From Actinobacteria bacterium 69-20 (GTDB lineage Bacteria; Actinomycetota; Actinomycetes; Mycobacteriales; Nakamurellaceae), in the NCBI GenBank assembly GCA_001897425.1, contig MKSW01000038.1:156718-220717 (forward strand): a stretch of 64,000 nt of DNA, given 5' to 3'. Below the pieces are notes generated by a model that ran no database searches, was not told where the DNA came from, and saw only the letters and a program-made list of their open reading frames with translations. Made by a program: the position numbers and the translations under genes. This document shows, one piece after another, positions 49,446-58,064 of this stretch. How positions within the stretch are numbered: the stretch's first letter is position 1; each line of letters opens with the position of its first letter.

Positions 49446-49772
49446 CTACCCGGCATCCGGGCGCCGCTGGATGATCAGCACGGTCATCATCGAGTCGGCC
49501 CACGACGTGTGTCGTTCCCCGCGATCCCACACCGCCGCCCAGCCAGCCGAGATCGGGTGCTCGACATCGTCGTCACCGGCGACTCGACCGCTTCCGCTGA
49601 CGACGTAGAACACCTGCTCCCGCCCAGCGGGGTGCTTCGGCAAACTCGATCCGGGCTGCAGCACGGCGAGGTCGATCTTGACCCGCTCGGCAGATGTTCC
49701 GGCGTTGAGCGGCGCCATCGTGATCCCGCTGACGCCGTCCAACTCAACCTGTGGAATCTGCTCGATGCGCAT
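49446..49772 (-). CDS. Small cupin-domain protein
   Basis: 108 aa, a single cupin barrel: PGSSLPKHPAGREQVFYVVSGSGRVAGDDD and ISAGWAAVWDRGERHTSWAD. The metal-binding pattern is present but the first motif has a single His plus Glu. AAGG precedes ATG 49772. Substrate unknown; such stand-alone cupins are often sensors or minor dioxygenases. Confidence 0.8.
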   Translation of the reverse strand: MRIEQIPQVELDGVSGITMAPLNAGTSAERVKIDLAVLQPGSSLPKHPAGREQVFYVVSGSGRVAGDDDVEHPISAGWAAVWDRGERHTSWADSMMTVLIIQRRPDAG

Positions 49773-49811
49773 AGCGGAACCTTAGGTCCGACCCGACCCG
49801 CCGCCCGCTGC

Positions 49812-50050
49812 ATCGTCGGGTGCCGGCCGATGTGGGTGCCGCGACCGGATCGGGCAGTCGCCGATCTGGTCGAAAAAGCCACGGCGAAGGTCAGGGTCGC
49901 CGCCCCGGAGATGGTGATCGCCGTCCTGGGCGGTGGCATGCGAGTGCGCAACTATCTGCCGACCCGCACATTCGAGATCGTGGTCCACAGCTTCGATATC
50001 AGCGCGGCGAGCGGGGTCGACGTCACCTTCTCCCCGCGGTCCTGGCCGAC
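49812..50050 (+). pseudogene. Remnant of a maleylpyruvate isomerase-like (DinB/MDMPI) gene
   Basis: In one frame the DNA encodes DLVEKATAKVRVAAPEMVIAV then YLPTRTFEIVVHSFDISAASG, the centre of a mycothiol-dependent maleylpyruvate isomerase-like protein with its His in the VVHSFD segment. There is no start codon region, no N-terminal part, and the frame dissolves after FSPR at about 50036. It abuts the 3' end of the convergent lipoprotein gene. Confidence 0.5.
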
Positions 50051-50060
50051 GCCGCCGGGA

Positions 50061-50564
50061 TCAGCAGCCGCTGGCTTGCCTGCCGTTCGGTGGAGCTGTC
50101 GCCACGAGTTCCCAGGTGATCGCACGGCCCGCGCTGCCGGTGAAGGGCTGCAGTGTCGCGTTTGCCACCGTTGATCCGGCCGCCGTGCGCGTCCATCCCA
50201 CTGACGGGCCGAAGTCGGTGCTCGACCGGGTGGTGAGCTGCCATCCCTGCGTGAGCAGGGTCGTATTGGTGTCGGCGACCAGGGTGTCGGCCGACTCATC
50301 GGTCGTGAACTGCACGATGACGATGGGGTTGCTCCATCCGGCGGTGTCGGCCCGGCCGTCGCAGGAGTCCCAGCGCGGCTCGTACTCCTGGTGCAGCGTG
50401 ATTCGGGCATCGTGTGGGACTGCTTGTTCGACCGTCATCAACGCGGCGAGGATCTTGCCACCGGGATCCGGGTCACCCCGCGTGCCGCAGGCGACGGCGG
50501 CGCCGGCCACTGCGCCGACGGCGAGCAGCGCCGATGCCCAGTGGCGTACCCGATATCCGATCAC
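50061..50564 (-). CDS. Hypothetical lipoprotein
   Basis: 167 aa. The signal peptide ends in AVAC (Cys26), then a mature domain with HQEYEPRWDSCDGRADTAGWSNP, FTTDESADTLVADTNTTLLTQGW and SVGWTRTAAGSTVANATL. It looks like an actinobacterial cell-surface lipoprotein family without known function. GGGGGCG lies upstream of ATG 50564. Single gene. Confidence 0.75.
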   Translation of the reverse strand: MIGYRVRHWASALLAVGAVAGAAVACGTRGDPDPGGKILAALMTVEQAVPHDARITLHQEYEPRWDSCDGRADTAGWSNPIVIVQFTTDESADTLVADTNTTLLTQGWQLTTRSSTDFGPSVGWTRTAAGSTVANATLQPFTGSAGRAITWELVATAPPNGRQASGC

Positions 50565-50667
50565 AATCGCCCCCAGATTTCAGCGACTCCCGCTGAATCT
50601 AGGCCGCCGATGACGCTTCTCGCGCGCGAAGCGCGCCGGGCCCGTCATATTCGGCCACCCCCGGTGG

Positions 50668-51225
50668 TCAGCGGAGTGCCTGTTCGAGAATGAGGTAGGC
50701 GCCGAGTCCGATGAGGGCGAGGCCGGCAGCGCGCTCGGCGAGTTCGCGGTGGCGTTCGGCGATACGGCGTCCGAGGCGGATGCCGAGTTGGGCGGCCAGC
50801 AGGGCCTGCGCGCCGATCGCGGCGATCACCGGGACGAGCGGCAGGCGTGCGAGCCCGAGGCTGAAGCCGACGGCGAGCTCGTCCAGGCTGATCGAGATGC
50901 CCAGCCCAATGAGCACGGCGCCGCGGGCGGAGACGAGTCGCTCCGCGGCTTGTTCCTCGCGGTCGTCATGCCCGTGCAGCATCCAGGCGCCGGCCGCGAT
51001 CACGGCGGCCGCGGCGAGGTAGTCCGCGGTCGGGCCGATCGCGTGCGCGAGCGGAGCGCCGGCGGCGACGCCGATCAACGGCATGCCCGCCTCGAAGACC
51101 AGAAACAGCAGCGCGATCTTCCACCGCAGCCGCCTGGTGACCGTGCCGGTCGCGCCGATCGCCGCTGCAACCGCGAAGGAGTCCAGCCCGAGCGGCAGCA
51201 CGAACGCGAGCAGCCGGCCGATCAC
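50668..51225 (-). CDS. MntP-like manganese exporter family protein
   Basis: About 185 aa with six helices arranged as two inverted repeats: LPLGLDSFAVAAAIGA near the start and GISISLDELAVGFSLG in the second half, each with the membrane Asp typical of MntP. Start GTG 51225 follows GGGGG; GTG 51249 is the alternative. It may export manganese or another divalent metal. It stands between the lipoprotein and a metal P-type ATPase gene. No manganese riboswitch fits in the 73-bp gap upstream. Confidence 0.8.
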   Translation of the reverse strand: MIGRLLAFVLPLGLDSFAVAAAIGATGTVTRRLRWKIALLFLVFEAGMPLIGVAAGAPLAHAIGPTADYLAAAAVIAAGAWMLHGHDDREEQAAERLVSARGAVLIGLGISISLDELAVGFSLGLARLPLVPVIAAIGAQALLAAQLGIRLGRRIAERHRELAERAAGLALIGLGAYLILEQALR

Positions 51226-51298
51226 CGCGTCACCCCCGCGCCGCCGCACCCAGGGTTCACGACGTCATCGTGACAGACGGTGGGCTGCCCGATCCCGG

Positions 51299-53275
51299 TC
51301 AGCGCGGGCCGCTTCCTATGACGGCGGGCGAGGGTTGTGCGGCGGCAACCCGTTTCGCGGGGCGGTGGGCGCGGCCGGGGATCAGGCGGGCGGAGTTGAG
51401 GATGAACGCGGACTCGCTGCCCACGTGGATGAGCGCGGCGGCGACCGGGGTGAGGATGCCGACGCCGGCGAGGATCATGCCGGCCACATCGACGATGAGG
51501 GTGCCGGCGAAGTTGACCATCACGATGCGGCGAGCGCGCCGCGCGATGCGAACGGTGCGGGTCAGGTCGGCCAGATCCGAGCCGATGAGGATGACATCTG
51601 CTGTTTCCCTGGCGATGTCGGTCCCCGACCCCATGGCGATGCCCACGTCCGCGCGGGCGAGGGCGGGGGCGTCGTTGATGCCGTCGCCGACCATCACCAC
51701 CGAATGCCCGACGGCGCGCTGCGCGTCGATGACGGCGAGCTTGTCGGAGGGCAGCAGTTCGGCGTGCACCTGGTCGATGCCCAGCTGGCCGGCGATATGG
51801 CGGGCGACCTGCTCGCTGTCGCCGGTGAGCATCAACACGCGCAGGCCGGCGGCGTGCAGGTCCGTGACGCAGCTCTTCGCGGATTCGCGGGCGGTGTCCG
51901 CGATCAGGATCGTGCCCGCATACGTCTCGCCGACGGCGACGTGCACCGCGGTCGCCGCGCCACCCGCGGTGTCCGGGCCGGGTGCATCGGGGCTGGGTGC
52001 TTCGGGGACATGCCGGGCGTTGCCGATGCGCACCGCGGCGCCCCCGATGTCGGCGGTAACGCCCAGACCGGGCCGGTAGTCGAACGAGCCCGGCGCTGCA
52101 ACATCCAGGCCCACAGCGCGGGCATGGGCGACGATCGCCTTGCCGAGCGGATGCTCCGAGTAGTACTCGCCGGTGGCGGCCAGCGACAAAACCCGGTCCG
52201 GGTCGAAGCCCGCAGCCGGCCGCGCCCGAACCACCTGCGGGGCGCCGTGGGTCAGGGTGCCGGTCTTGTCGAAGATGACGGTATCGACGGCGGACAGCCG
52301 CTCCAGATAGGTGCCGCCCTTGATCAAAGCCCCGGTACGGGCGGCGCGGCCGATCGCCGCGAGAACCGCCAGCGGGGTGCCCGCCGCGATACCGCACGCC
52401 CCCGCGACGACCACCACCGAAATCGTCGACGTCACATTCCGTGTGACGAGATAGGTGACGGCTGCGCCGACCAACGCCACATATACCACCCAGGCGGCAA
52501 GCCGGTCGGCCAGCCGCTGCACCGGCGCCGGCGAGGCCTGCGCCGCCCGCACCGTCTCGATGATCTGCCCGTACGAGGACTCGGCGCCGACCCGCACGGC
52601 CCGTACCTCGATCGCCCCCGTCTGGTTGATCGACCCCGCATACACACTGTCCCCGACGGTCACGTCCACCGGCATGGACTCGCCGGTGATCCGCGACTGA
52701 TCCACCGCCGACCCGCCGGCCGTCACCGTCCCGTCCACCGGGATCGCCCCACCCGGAGACACCTGCAGGATCTGCCCGGGCCGGATATCAGCCAACGGCA
52801 CGGTACGGACCCGGTCGCCGTCCCGGAGCTGCACCGTGCGCGGCAGAAGCGCCATCAGGTCGGTGACCGCGTCCCGGCCGCGGTCCATCGACAGATCCTC
52901 CAGGATCTCCGCGGCCAGCACGAACGCGGCGATCACCAGCGAGGTGACCCACTGCCCGATCACCGCCGCCGCCACGATCGCGATCAGCATGGACAGCTCC
53001 ATGCTCATCCGCCGGCCGCGCACGTCCTGCCACGCCTCGACCACGATCGGCCAACACCCGACCAGCAAACCCACCACCGCGATCCCGGCGGACACCAGCC
53101 AGGCCGCACCGGATGCATCGGTAATGCCGGCCGCGGCCGCGCATACCGCCACGAACACGGTCCGCGCCGCGTCCATCCGATCGACTCGCCGCCACCACGG
53201 CTCGGACGCCACCGAGTTCTCGTCCAGTGCCGGCGTGGCCCCGCCGGCGGCCGAGGCGCCGGGCGCGCCGGTCAC
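51299..53275 (-). CDS. P1B-type metal ATPase lacking the CPC motif
   Basis: 658 aa. Conserved blocks: ITGESMPVDV (actuator), DKTGTLTHG (phosphorylation Asp), SEHPLGKAI (HP motif) and GDGINDAPALARADVGIAMG. The membrane metal motif, CPC or SPC in known transporters, is GACGIAAGTP here, so the central Pro is lost. There is no N-terminal metal-binding domain. The C-terminal helix has HVGSESAFILNSARL. Start GTG 53275 overlaps the ArsR stop (GTGA), so it is translationally coupled to its regulator. The transported metal is unknown. Confidence 0.88.
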   Translation of the reverse strand: MTGAPGASAAGGATPALDENSVASEPWWRRVDRMDAARTVFVAVCAAAAGITDASGAAWLVSAGIAVVGLLVGCWPIVVEAWQDVRGRRMSMELSMLIAIVAAAVIGQWVTSLVIAAFVLAAEILEDLSMDRGRDAVTDLMALLPRTVQLRDGDRVRTVPLADIRPGQILQVSPGGAIPVDGTVTAGGSAVDQSRITGESMPVDVTVGDSVYAGSINQTGAIEVRAVRVGAESSYGQIIETVRAAQASPAPVQRLADRLAAWVVYVALVGAAVTYLVTRNVTSTISVVVVAGACGIAAGTPLAVLAAIGRAARTGALIKGGTYLERLSAVDTVIFDKTGTLTHGAPQVVRARPAAGFDPDRVLSLAATGEYYSEHPLGKAIVAHARAVGLDVAAPGSFDYRPGLGVTADIGGAAVRIGNARHVPEAPSPDAPGPDTAGGAATAVHVAVGETYAGTILIADTARESAKSCVTDLHAAGLRVLMLTGDSEQVARHIAGQLGIDQVHAELLPSDKLAVIDAQRAVGHSVVMVGDGINDAPALARADVGIAMGSGTDIARETADVILIGSDLADLTRTVRIARRARRIVMVNFAGTLIVDVAGMILAGVGILTPVAAALIHVGSESAFILNSARLIPGRAHRPAKRVAAAQPSPAVIGSGPR

Positions 53276-53670
53276 GACGCGCCCCCATCGAGCGCCGCCG
53301 GTCGCGCCGGCGAGGTCACTGCACGGTGATGACGCGGCCGGTCGTCGACCGCGTGCTCCGCCTGGAACACCGCCTGCGCCACCAGGTTCCGGGCATGCTC
53401 GTCGGTCAGCCGGTAGAACACCCGATTCCCGTCCTGCCGAGCCGCCACCACCCGCGCCCACCGCAGCTTCGCCAGATGCTGCGACACCACCGTCGGAGAC
53501 TTACGGACCCGGCCCGCCAGATCCCCGACGATCATCTCCCCGCCGGCAAGAGCCAGGATGATCCGGATCCGCGTCGCATCCGACAACAGGGTGAACACCT
53601 GTGCCGCCAAGGCCACGTACTCGTCATCCACGTCATATTGATGTGCTTGCGAACCTTCACGCATACGCAT
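53272..53670 (-). CDS. ArsR/SmtB-family metal sensor
   Basis: About 132 aa. The winged helix has FTLLSDATRIRIILALAGGEMIVGDLAGRVRKSPTVVSQHLAKLRWARVV. The C-terminal helix TDEHARNLVAQAVFQAEHAVDD plus a DDRPRHH tail provides Asp/His residues in alpha-5-like positions, as in zinc, cobalt or nickel sensors. Start ATG 53670 or 53664, neither with a ribosome-binding site. The 5' end (ATGCGTATGCGT) is itself repetitive and could be part of an operator. It represses itself and the coupled ATPase gene by family precedent. Confidence 0.85.
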   Translation of the reverse strand: MRMREGSQAHQYDVDDEYVALAAQVFTLLSDATRIRIILALAGGEMIVGDLAGRVRKSPTVVSQHLAKLRWARVVAARQDGNRVFYRLTDEHARNLVAQAVFQAEHAVDDRPRHHRAVTSPARPAALDGGAS

Positions 53671-53841
53671 ACAGTAGCGCGGCGGCTGCCGCCGGTCGCG
53701 GCGGGCCGGAACCGGTCGGGTGCCAGCGAAACAGGACCACAAATGTTGCTCAGAGTAGACAGTTGTCAGCGCTCCGTAACGCTACGGGGGTCTCCGGCGA
53801 TGTACCTGATGTCTGGAGACTCTTCCGTTGGGTGAAGAGGT

Positions 53842-54498
53842 ATGCCGAGGAAGCTAGGTGAGGCAGTGAGCGCGCAGGCGATTTCGACAGCTGAGGCGGA
53901 AGACTACCTGCCGGAAACCGGCGCCGGCCGAGGCGGTGCCCGATGGCGAGGGCCGGCCGTCACCGGATTGCGCCTCGCCGACCGCGGCCCCGCCGCTGTG
54001 CAGCCCGCCCCCCACCACTCCCACGGCAGCGAAGCGCCGAAGGGCGGCTTCGCCCGCGCCCTCGGTGCGCGTCTGCGGGAGGCGCGACGCCAGCGGGGAC
54101 TCACGCTGCAGAACGTGGAGAGCGGATCCGCCGGCGCGTTCACCAGCGTGACCCTCAGTTCCTACGAGCGCGGTGATCGCACCATGAGCGTGGCGCGGCT
54201 GGTCGACCTTGCCTCCTTCTATGGCGTGCCGCCGGCCGAACTCCTCCCCTCGGGAGGTTCCCATGCCGCGTCATCGACGGCCATCGTCAGCGTCGACCTG
54301 CTCCGAGTGGCGAAACTGCCGCCGTATCAAGCGGGCCCCTTGCTCGAGGCCGCACGCGCATCGACCATCCGGGGCGGCACCAAGTTCACGCTCGGTGGCG
54401 AGCGGCTGGCGCGCGTCGCCAGAGCCTACGGACTTCCCGTCGACCAGGTTGTCGATCTGCTGGCCTCGTGGGGTGTGTTCGGTTCCGCCAGTGCCTGA
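53842..54498 (+). CDS. BldD-like XRE-family regulator
   Basis: 218 aa. After a long disordered N-terminus the XRE domain reads ARLREARRQRGLTLQNVESGSAGAFTSVTLSSYERGDRTMSVARLVDLASFYGVPPAELLP, very like the BldD DNA-binding domain. The C-terminal part (VSVDLLRVAKLPPYQAGPLLEAARASTIRG) differs from known c-di-GMP-binding BldD tails. The start is uncertain (ATG 53842; GTG 53866 possible). It precedes the ECF sigma gene by 145 bp on the same strand and may control it. Confidence 0.8.
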   Translation: MPRKLGEAVSAQAISTAEAEDYLPETGAGRGGARWRGPAVTGLRLADRGPAAVQPAPHHSHGSEAPKGGFARALGARLREARRQRGLTLQNVESGSAGAFTSVTLSSYERGDRTMSVARLVDLASFYGVPPAELLPSGGSHAASSTAIVSVDLLRVAKLPPYQAGPLLEAARASTIRGGTKFTLGGERLARVARAYGLPVDQVVDLLASWGVFGSASA

Positions 54499-54643
54499 CA
54501 GTTCTCTGGGCGTGGCCGCGCGACCGAAGTGGCACGGCGCGACCGGCGGCCGACAATCGATCTCACCGTCACCGGCGTGTGACGGTGAGATCATGTATGG
54601 GCCAGCGATACCGTCGCCGCGAGTTGGTGATGATGGAGAAATC

Positions 54644-55210
54644 ATGGCCGAACTCGATGATGTGATCTCCCGCGCCCGCAGCGGTGACGAGGCAGCATTC
54701 GTCATCTTGTTCCGCACCTATCAACCCCTGCTGCTGCGCTTTCTGCGGGGGGTCGCGCGTGACGTGTGTGACGACCTCGCGAGCGACGTGTGGCTGGATG
54801 TCGTCCGGGGCTTAAGGACATTCACCGGCGACGAATCCGGGTTCCGCGGGTGGTTGTTCACCATCGCGCGGCGGCGGGTCATCGACCTGCGGCGCGCACG
54901 TAGCCGCCGCCCCGAGGTCCTTTCGGCGGAGCCACCGGACGACGCTGTCGCACCGGACGCGGGGTGGGAGGTGGACCAGGCTTTCAGCACCGACAGGGCC
55001 ATCGCCCTGATCTCCGAATTACCCACCGAGCAGGCCGAGGTGGTGCTGCTGCGTGTCGTGGCAGGGCTCGATGTGCCGGCAGTGGCCGCGATCGTCGGCC
55101 GGCGTTCAGCAACGGTCCGGGTGCAGTCGCACCGGGGTCTGCGCCGTCTCGCCGACATCCTCGCAGAGCGCGATGCGGCCGTAACGGAACCGACGTCGCC
55201 GACGATCTGA
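54644..55210 (+). CDS. ECF-type sigma factor
   Basis: 188 aa. Region 2: FRTYQPLLLRFLRGVARDVCDDLASDVWLDVVRGL and FRGWLFTIARRRVIDLRR; region 4: ISELPTEQAEVVLLRVVAGLDVPAVAAIVGRRSATVRVQSHRGLRRL. ATG 54644 has GGAG six bases upstream; the longer frame overlaps the BldD-like gene. The 145-bp gap upstream is its leader. It is followed after 8 bp by a one-helix membrane protein gene, the usual position of an anti-sigma factor. Confidence 0.9.
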   Translation: MAELDDVISRARSGDEAAFVILFRTYQPLLLRFLRGVARDVCDDLASDVWLDVVRGLRTFTGDESGFRGWLFTIARRRVIDLRRARSRRPEVLSAEPPDDAVAPDAGWEVDQAFSTDRAIALISELPTEQAEVVLLRVVAGLDVPAVAAIVGRRSATVRVQSHRGLRRLADILAERDAAVTEPTSPTI

Positions 55211-55218
55211 AGGATGCT

Positions 55219-56184
55219 ATGAACACATCGAAGCGGCCCCGCCGAAACGCTCAGGGACTTGATCGGTCCACGGCCGAACGCATGTTCGTCGGACTGGCGG
55301 CCGATGATGCTCCGCCGGATTACGCGGCTGTCGCCGCAGTTCTCGCTGCCGCCGCCGCACCGGCCGATGAATCGTCGACCGCACCCGGCGAATACGCGGC
55401 CGTACGCGCCTACCACGATGCGATCTACGCGACGGTCCCGGCCCGCTCCCGCTCAGCGCGGCGATTCCAGCCTTGGCACACTGCCGCGGGACGGATTGCG
55501 GTCTTCGCCACCGCCGGCGCCCTCGCCATGGGTGGGGGTGTCGCTGCCGCGGCGACTGGCTCGCTTCCGGCTCCGGCACAGCGGGTCGCGCACCAGATCC
55601 TGGGCGGCCTCGGTGTGCCCGCGGTCACGTCGAGTGCCATTCCGGCGAATTTCGATCATTCCCGAGGAGATACGGACGCGACGACTGCGTCCAGCGTGAC
55701 CGTCCCCCAGTCGACACGCACCTCGGGACCCTCCACTACCGAGGTGATTCCCGCCGAAGCGCCTGCTCCTGCGCCAGCGCTTGCGCCCGCAACGACGGCG
55801 AAAACCGACGCGGACGACCACGGCAAGGCCGTCTCGTCCATCGCCAAATCCGCCGATGCGGGTGCGGAGCACGGTGCGGAGGTGTGCATCGTCGCGTCCG
55901 ACGGTGCATGCAAGAACCGGGACCGAGGTGAATCGCACTCGTCGCACAAGCACCGGGGCGACACCGGCACCGAGCATGCGGCGAAGAAGCACCATAGCGA
56001 TGACGGCGCCGACAATTCAGCGAAGAAGCACCGGAACCATGACGGCACCGGGCACTCGGCGAAGGACCACCGGAGCGACACCGGTGCCGACAACTCGGCG
56101 AAGGACCACCCGACCGACAACGGTGATGCGCACAGCAACGGGAGCGATGACGGCACTCCGGAACAGGGAGCGACCGGGCACTGA
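55219..56184 (+). CDS. Anti-sigma-like membrane protein with charged 13-residue repeats
   Basis: 321 aa. The N-terminus (DRSTAERMFVGLAADDAPPDYAAVAAVLAAAAAP) resembles the short sigma-binding domain of actinobacterial anti-sigma partners without a zinc motif. One membrane helix (IAVFATAGALAMGGGVAAAATGSL) follows near residue 100. The outer part is Pro/Thr-rich, has a Cys pair (VCIVASDGACKN), then about five 13-residue repeats of the type HRSDTGADNSAKD, rich in His, Lys and Asp. ATG 55219 has AAGGA. Likely tethers the ECF factor and reaches into the cell wall. Confidence 0.75.
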   Translation: MNTSKRPRRNAQGLDRSTAERMFVGLAADDAPPDYAAVAAVLAAAAAPADESSTAPGEYAAVRAYHDAIYATVPARSRSARRFQPWHTAAGRIAVFATAGALAMGGGVAAAATGSLPAPAQRVAHQILGGLGVPAVTSSAIPANFDHSRGDTDATTASSVTVPQSTRTSGPSTTEVIPAEAPAPAPALAPATTAKTDADDHGKAVSSIAKSADAGAEHGAEVCIVASDGACKNRDRGESHSSHKHRGDTGTEHAAKKHHSDDGADNSAKKHRNHDGTGHSAKDHRSDTGADNSAKDHPTDNGDAHSNGSDDGTPEQGATGH

Positions 56185-56196
56185 GTTCGCCGGGGA

Positions 56197-56223
56197 GCCT
56201 CCTGACTTGGAGGCAAATGCCTC
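56197..56223 (+). terminator. Overlapping hairpins after the sigma/anti-sigma pair
   Basis: GCCTCC (56197-56202) pairs with GGAGGC (56209-56214). The same GAGGCA (56210-56215) can instead pair with TGCCTC (56218-56223). Thus two mutually exclusive stems share one arm. No T-run follows. It may be a terminator or an attenuator. Confidence 0.4.
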
Positions 56224-56508
56224 AGCGTCCGGTGTGGTGTTCAACGATGCTCGGCTGCACCGAGACAAAACCGGAATCCAGCAGCGCCCCGGTTGGCTCA
56301 CGGGATGCCATTCTGTTGGCGTTCTCACTGGCGACCTGGTGGAGACCGTCATGGCATGCCCGCCATGTGTCCCCCGCGCCGATCTTCACCTTGATACCGG
56401 GTGGTTGCCGGGAGCTTTCGGGGCACAGATGCGGCTGACGTTGTCGACATTGTCGGCGCGCTGACAGACGGCGCCATGTTGCCGGGCGGGCAGGTGTGTC
56501 ATCGACTC
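56224..56508. other. Intergenic region before the APC permease
   Basis: About 285 bp with no gene I can support and no clear promoter boxes. The permease frame is open from 56401, so part of this stretch could be coding if a start upstream of 56509 is used. Confidence 0.5.
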
Positions 56509-58029
56509 ATGATCGAGAAGACCGCGGTTCGAGCTGCCGGGCGCGAGCCGGCCGGGCATTCGTTGCGCCGGGGCAGCGTGGCGTTCTTGGGCACGGTGGG
56601 ATCGGCGGTCGGGATCCAGGCACCGTCGGCGGGGGTGAGCTTCCTGCCGGCGTTGATGGCGGGGATCGTCGGGGTGGCCGGGCCGTTCGCGTTCGGCAGC
56701 GCAATGATCGTCATGCTGTTCGTCGCCTACGCGTTCGTGGTGTTTGCCCGCGAGTTCGCCAGCGCCGGGTCGGTGTACGCGTTCAACGGGACGGCGCTCG
56801 GCCCCGGCTATGGGTTGGTGTCGGCGTGGCTGCTGCTGTTCACGTATCTGGCGTTCGCTGCGTCCGTGTTCGCCTCGAACGCCAACGGGCTGGTGACGCT
56901 GGTCGCGCCCGGTCTGCTCGGCACGCACCTGTGGTTGGTGTTCGCGGCGGCGTTGTGGCTGGTGACGATCGTGCTGACCCGGTATTCGATCCGTGTGTCC
57001 ACGGCGGTGATAGTCATCGTGGAAGCGGTCGCGTTGCTGCTGGTGGCGGTGGTCGCCGTGGTCGTGATCGCCCGCGGCGGCTATCACGGCACGGCGTTGG
57101 GCCGGCTGTCCATGCGCCCGTTCAGCCTGGACGCGGTCCCGGTGGGGATGGTCGGGCTGGGCATCGTGTTCGCGTTCACCGGGTTTTCCGGTTTCGAGGT
57201 CGCGGCGACGCTGGGTGAGGAGTCCCGTGTGCCGCGTCGGATCATTCCGGCGTCGATGGTCACGGCGCTCGTCGTGTCGGGCCTGATCTACACGGGCATG
57301 TCCTATGTGGAGACGATCGCCTACCCGTCGGCGCAGGCGCTGGCGGCCGCCGCGGATCACGGGGTGCCGTTGGCGAGCATCGCGGACATGTTCCTCACGC
57401 CGGGGTTCGGCACCGTGATCACGGTGGCGGCGGTGACTTCCGGGTTCGGTGCGCAACTGGCCACGGTGAACGGGGCGACGCGGCTGTTGTTCGCGATCGG
57501 CCGGTCGGGTTTGGGCCCGCGCGTGCTGGGCCGGGTGCATCCGCGTCACCGGACCCCGACGGTCGCGTTGGCGGTGACGGCGGTGGTGAGTCTGGTCGCG
57601 GTGGGTGCGCTGTGGTTCCGGTCGCCGTTGGACGCGTTCGCGGACCTGGCCACCTACGGGGCGGACCTGATCATCGTCGCGTATCTGGCTACCCTGATTG
57701 CCGCGCTGGTGTGGACGGTGCGGCACCGCGGCGCGCGCGGTCGCCGGGTGGTGTTGGGCCGGGCTGCGCTGCTGACTGTCGGCCTGGCCGCGATCGTGTA
57801 CGTGATCAAGGCGACCATCTGGCCGCTCCCTGCCGGCACCGCGCCGCGTCTGTATCTGCTGGCCGCTGGTATGACGATCGCTGCGGGGATCGCTGTTGCG
57901 GCCGGGTTTCGGCTGGTGGCCCCGACTCGGCTGCGGTCCGCGGACCTGTTCGGTGTGCGGGTACCCGCGGAGGCCGAGCGGAGCCCCGGGCAGAGTCCCG
58001 AGCAGACTCCGGCCGAGGTCGCCCGGTAG
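56509..58029 (+). CDS. APC-superfamily amino acid/polyamine permease
   Basis: About 506 aa with 12 to 14 helices. The first helix SVAFLGTVGSAVGIQAPSAG and the sixth GIVFAFTGFSGFEVAATLGEESRVPRRIIPASM are the substrate and signature regions of the APC family; EESRxPRR is diagnostic. The start is uncertain: ATG 56509, ATG 56476 and an upstream GTG are in frame, none with a strong ribosome-binding site. It is convergent with the CoA-ligase-like gene. Substrate unknown. Confidence 0.85.
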   Translation: MIEKTAVRAAGREPAGHSLRRGSVAFLGTVGSAVGIQAPSAGVSFLPALMAGIVGVAGPFAFGSAMIVMLFVAYAFVVFAREFASAGSVYAFNGTALGPGYGLVSAWLLLFTYLAFAASVFASNANGLVTLVAPGLLGTHLWLVFAAALWLVTIVLTRYSIRVSTAVIVIVEAVALLLVAVVAVVVIARGGYHGTALGRLSMRPFSLDAVPVGMVGLGIVFAFTGFSGFEVAATLGEESRVPRRIIPASMVTALVVSGLIYTGMSYVETIAYPSAQALAAAADHGVPLASIADMFLTPGFGTVITVAAVTSGFGAQLATVNGATRLLFAIGRSGLGPRVLGRVHPRHRTPTVALAVTAVVSLVAVGALWFRSPLDAFADLATYGADLIIVAYLATLIAALVWTVRHRGARGRRVVLGRAALLTVGLAAIVYVIKATIWPLPAGTAPRLYLLAAGMTIAAGIAVAAGFRLVAPTRLRSADLFGVRVPAEAERSPGQSPEQTPAEVAR

Positions 58030-58064
58030 GCCTGCCGCTGCCGTCCGGCTTCGGCGGGCGCCGG

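Noticed and set aside
51226..51298. Possible manganese riboswitch before the MntP-like gene
   Set aside because: The gap is only 73 bp and shows no recognisable yybP-ykoY-type conserved loops.
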